A stretch of 64,000 bases of DNA from Gordionus sp. m RMFG-2023 (lineage: Eukaryota > Nematomorpha > Gordioida > Chordodea > Parachordodidae): assembly GCF_954871325.1 (NCBI RefSeq), contig NC_088777.1, positions 5,024,509 through 5,088,508 of the forward strand. The letters are read 5' to 3'. The position numbers and the translations under genes were made by a program. Positions 61,401 to 64,000 of the stretch are shown in pieces. Below the pieces are notes generated by a model. It was not told the origin of the DNA and did no database searches. It was given only the letters and a program-made list of their open reading frames with translations. Position 1 is the stretch's first letter. Each line of letters opens with the position of its first letter.

Positions 61401-63142
61401 AAAGTGCAAATTTATAAAAAAAAATTTAACCTGATTTTCTATTATAATCTAACTAAAAATGCAATCTGAAAGCGTTAGCGCCATATATTACTGTTATAAT
61501 ACATTTACAACATTAAATTATAAATTATATTTTCAATAGACGAAAAGTTAAACAATAAAAAGGATTGAAAAAATAAAATATTTATCCGTGGCAAATACCA
61601 ATATAGGATTTTATGACATATAGCATAAAATACTTTTATATTAAATAAAAAAAATAAATAAATAATGTCTCATTATTTTTAAAATTTTATAAAGTAGTTA
61701 TAGAATCAGTAAATTAGTGATAGTTAAATAATTAATAGTTTAGCTTTTTAATAAAAGTAGTTTTGCTAAACTAAATATTAGCTTAAAAATTTTAGTAACT
61801 GAAATTATATATTATAAATATTATATACTTGTATGAGATTCCACAACTTATAAAATAAAAGAATTTTCAAAAAAAAGGGGTTAATATGTATTGGCTATTA
61901 CTTTTTATACACTCTAAAGTTAACACAAGAGCTATTAGAAATGAAAATATATTATTCATATTTTTAGAAATTTTTTTTAAATAAAATCATCAAAAAAATT
62001 TTTCTTTAAAGTAAGTTTGCCTAAAGTTAAAAAAAGTTTTAAGTTATTTGTCTTTTTATTTATTATTTATTTTCAGTAAGATTGCCTATTAATATATTAT
62101 ATTAAATTGGTGATAGTTGGTAAAGACCTTAAATGCAAGGTCAAAAAAAATCTTTTATAGTGAATTAATTTTTTAATAGCTTTTATATCTAATTAAATAA
62201 ATAAATATTAAGGCAAAAATGTAATTTTTTTAAATTTTTTCACGTGCATTTATGATTAAAATTTTTTTTCATATTTTTGAAAGTAGTTTTTAGAAATAGT
62301 TGCAGAAAAATTAGTTATTTGAAATAGTGGTAAGTTTTATATCGAAATCAAATTAAGTAAATATTTAAAATGTAATAACAAGGTTATTTATTTGGCTAAA
62401 AATTAAATGTTAGATAATAAAATTGATAAAAAGGTCATATATTTATAATAGAAAAAAAATGTAAGAAATGATAAGAGGATATTTAATAGAGAAAAAATAA
62501 TCGAAGAATAATAAGTTATAATTCATTTAACTGGGTTGAAAAATTGATGAAAAATAGAAAATTTTTATACAAAGATCAGTAGAATTTTAGCAGAATAAGA
62601 CTCTTCCGGCCAATAAATTTACTAAACAGTCATACCCTAGATAGGAATACTTAACACTATATACTTTATTATTTTAAGAGAGAGAGAGTTAGATGTAAGA
62701 TAATCATTTAATGCAAATATTTGTAAATAATATGTATAAATTCAGAAAAATATCCCTCTTTAAACTATGTCTCAATTTTTGACATTAATATTAACTAGGC
62801 TGACGACTCTAAAGTATTCATACATTGTAAATATTTGTATCTTAAATTGTATAAATAAAAAACAAAATTATATTTGGTATTTTTAAAATGAGATTTATAT
62901 TAATTCCTATAATTAATCACCAAACCTTTATGAACTACATTAATGGTTTTCCAATAATAAAAAATTTGATTTTGAAATTTCATGCATCAAGCTTATCTGA
63001 AGATATACACCATCAACATTGATTAATATATTAATGTAAGTGGTGTGATATTATTTATTTGTATAAAATAATAAAATCTCTCTATACATATTAATTTCAT
63101 ATAATCTTATTAAAGAGATGATATAACCACTACTTTAGTGTT
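58413..63142. other. Very AT-rich stretch without a recognisable gene
   Basis: About 4.7 kb, full of A- and T-runs, with a G-run at 60916-60927 and an AG repeat at 62680-62688. No frame with a recognisable motif, no RNA gene. Confidence 0.45.
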
Positions 63143-63280
63143 GTTGAAAGTTACTTTGAAATATAATTAGTTACAGTTACTAGTTACATTAGTAAAAATA
63201 TAACTGATTACAGTTAATGAAACTAGTTATTAGTTGCAGTTACAAAAGTAACTAGGTACATACTAAGTTACTTTATAGAA
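63143..63280. repeat. Cluster of GTTAC/GTAAC strings, possible MITE
   Basis: AGTTAC, GTTACT and GTAACT recur about ten times in both orientations, with AAGTTACTTT near each end. This looks like a palindromic small transposon, but clear TIR ends and a target duplication could not be fixed. Confidence 0.35.
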
Positions 63281-63443
63281 TATTCATAAACGCAATATTT
63301 ATATACTGTACGCATTTATTTAATATAAAAAAATTAGGATATAATAATTATAATCAATTATTTGAAAAATTATGCAATTTATTTATATAAAAAAATAATT
63401 TAAACCAAAAAGAAATATCGGAAAATAGAATATATTTATTGAG

Positions 63444-63656
63444 ACATGCATGCCCGGCCCTAAGTCCGGCTTGGTACACAAGCAGGGACGTATTTTAATT
63501 TTTTTTTAAATAGACTCAGGACGGGCATGAAATTATTTTTAAAAAAAATATCCTGGCTAGGCCGTATTTTTTAAAACAAAATATTTGAAATCGCCATTAT
63601 TAACTATAAAAATCAAAAATAAATATAATATAATTTTTAAAAATCCGGGCTGGGCC
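63444..63656. other. GC-richer patch with GGCCCGG-type inverted ends
   Basis: ATGCCCGGCCCTAAGTCCGG on the left and, read inward, CAGGCCCAGCCCGG on the right form rough inverted repeats about 200 bases apart. A degraded DNA transposon is likely. A similar string, GGGCCGGGCC, occurs near 39769. Confidence 0.35.
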
Positions 63657-64000
63657 TGAAAATTAATCTTATTAGTAAATAATGATTACTATAGTTTTTT
63701 CAAAAATTATTTAAATCTAAAATAATCTAAATCTTTGTCATTCCTTACACTAAGTTCTATGATCTAATTTAGTAAAAAATTATTTTAAAAAATACATTTA
63801 TATGTAATTCCATAAATATTATAAGCAACTTGAGGGCAAAAAATATGGAATATATTGTGCTAAATAGATAAAGAAATATAATATCAAAAAATAGGTTTAT
63901 TAATTAAATTTGGTTACAAAATTATGAAACTCAGCAATGTAACAATTTATGAAAAGAAAATATATTTGGACGAGAAATTATATTATTGTTGCATATCCTT

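Overview
This window is eukaryotic nuclear DNA. It is strongly AT-rich, has GT-AG introns, a protein kinase C-like gene family, and LINE, hAT, Ty3/gypsy and MITE-type repeats. The sequence cannot fix the species. An AT-rich animal lineage (for example a parasitic one such as a myxozoan) or an early-branching fungal relative are both possible.

The main theme is one kinase gene and its debris. K1 (1911-7452, + strand) can be read as an unbroken 11-exon, 383-residue PKC-like catalytic kinase with no C1/C2 regulatory domains and a very short C-tail. K4 (32839-36703) lies in a second copy of the same 7 kb unit. It is a dead copy: the HRD aspartate is changed to valine, exon 2 is frameshifted, and one intron was lost together with coding bases. 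K2 (16892-17138), K3 (18695-20170) and K5 (41790-43640) are older partial copies. Each is followed directly by an inverted, convergent copy of its own exons (17225-17600, 20175-20990, 43975-44530), giving three long palindromes. K6 (39150-39560, - strand) is another broken 3' fragment. Flanking DNA of the kinase unit is scattered over 1-9560, 15235-16891, 32602-38223, 41335-41790 and 46080-47900.

The kinase cluster is riddled with mobile DNA. A hAT element with 15-bp TIRs and an 8-bp target duplication lies in intron 3 of K1. Its truncated relic sits at the same site in K4, so it entered before the duplication. A LINE fossil lies at 11700-14230. A nearly whole Ty3/gypsy element with near-identical LTRs occupies 21698-29066 (- strand) and stands out by its higher GC. 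A piece of a related Ty3 element abuts K3. A small LTR element with only gag and protease occupies 52084-54689. A hAT MITE (55399-55936), a MITE with empty sites elsewhere in the window (46259-46398) and a possible piggyBac-like MITE (58172-58412) complete the set.

The only other recognisable host gene is the C-terminal part of phosphopantothenoylcysteine decarboxylase (coenzyme A synthesis) at 30431-31105, lying just beyond the Ty3 element. The long stretches 8836-11700, 44531-46079, 47900-52083 and 55945-64000 are AT-rich and show no gene I can support. The most interesting point is that the same kinase family has repeatedly formed long hairpin-capable inverted copies beside an intact sense gene, an arrangement that could feed RNA interference if transcribed.
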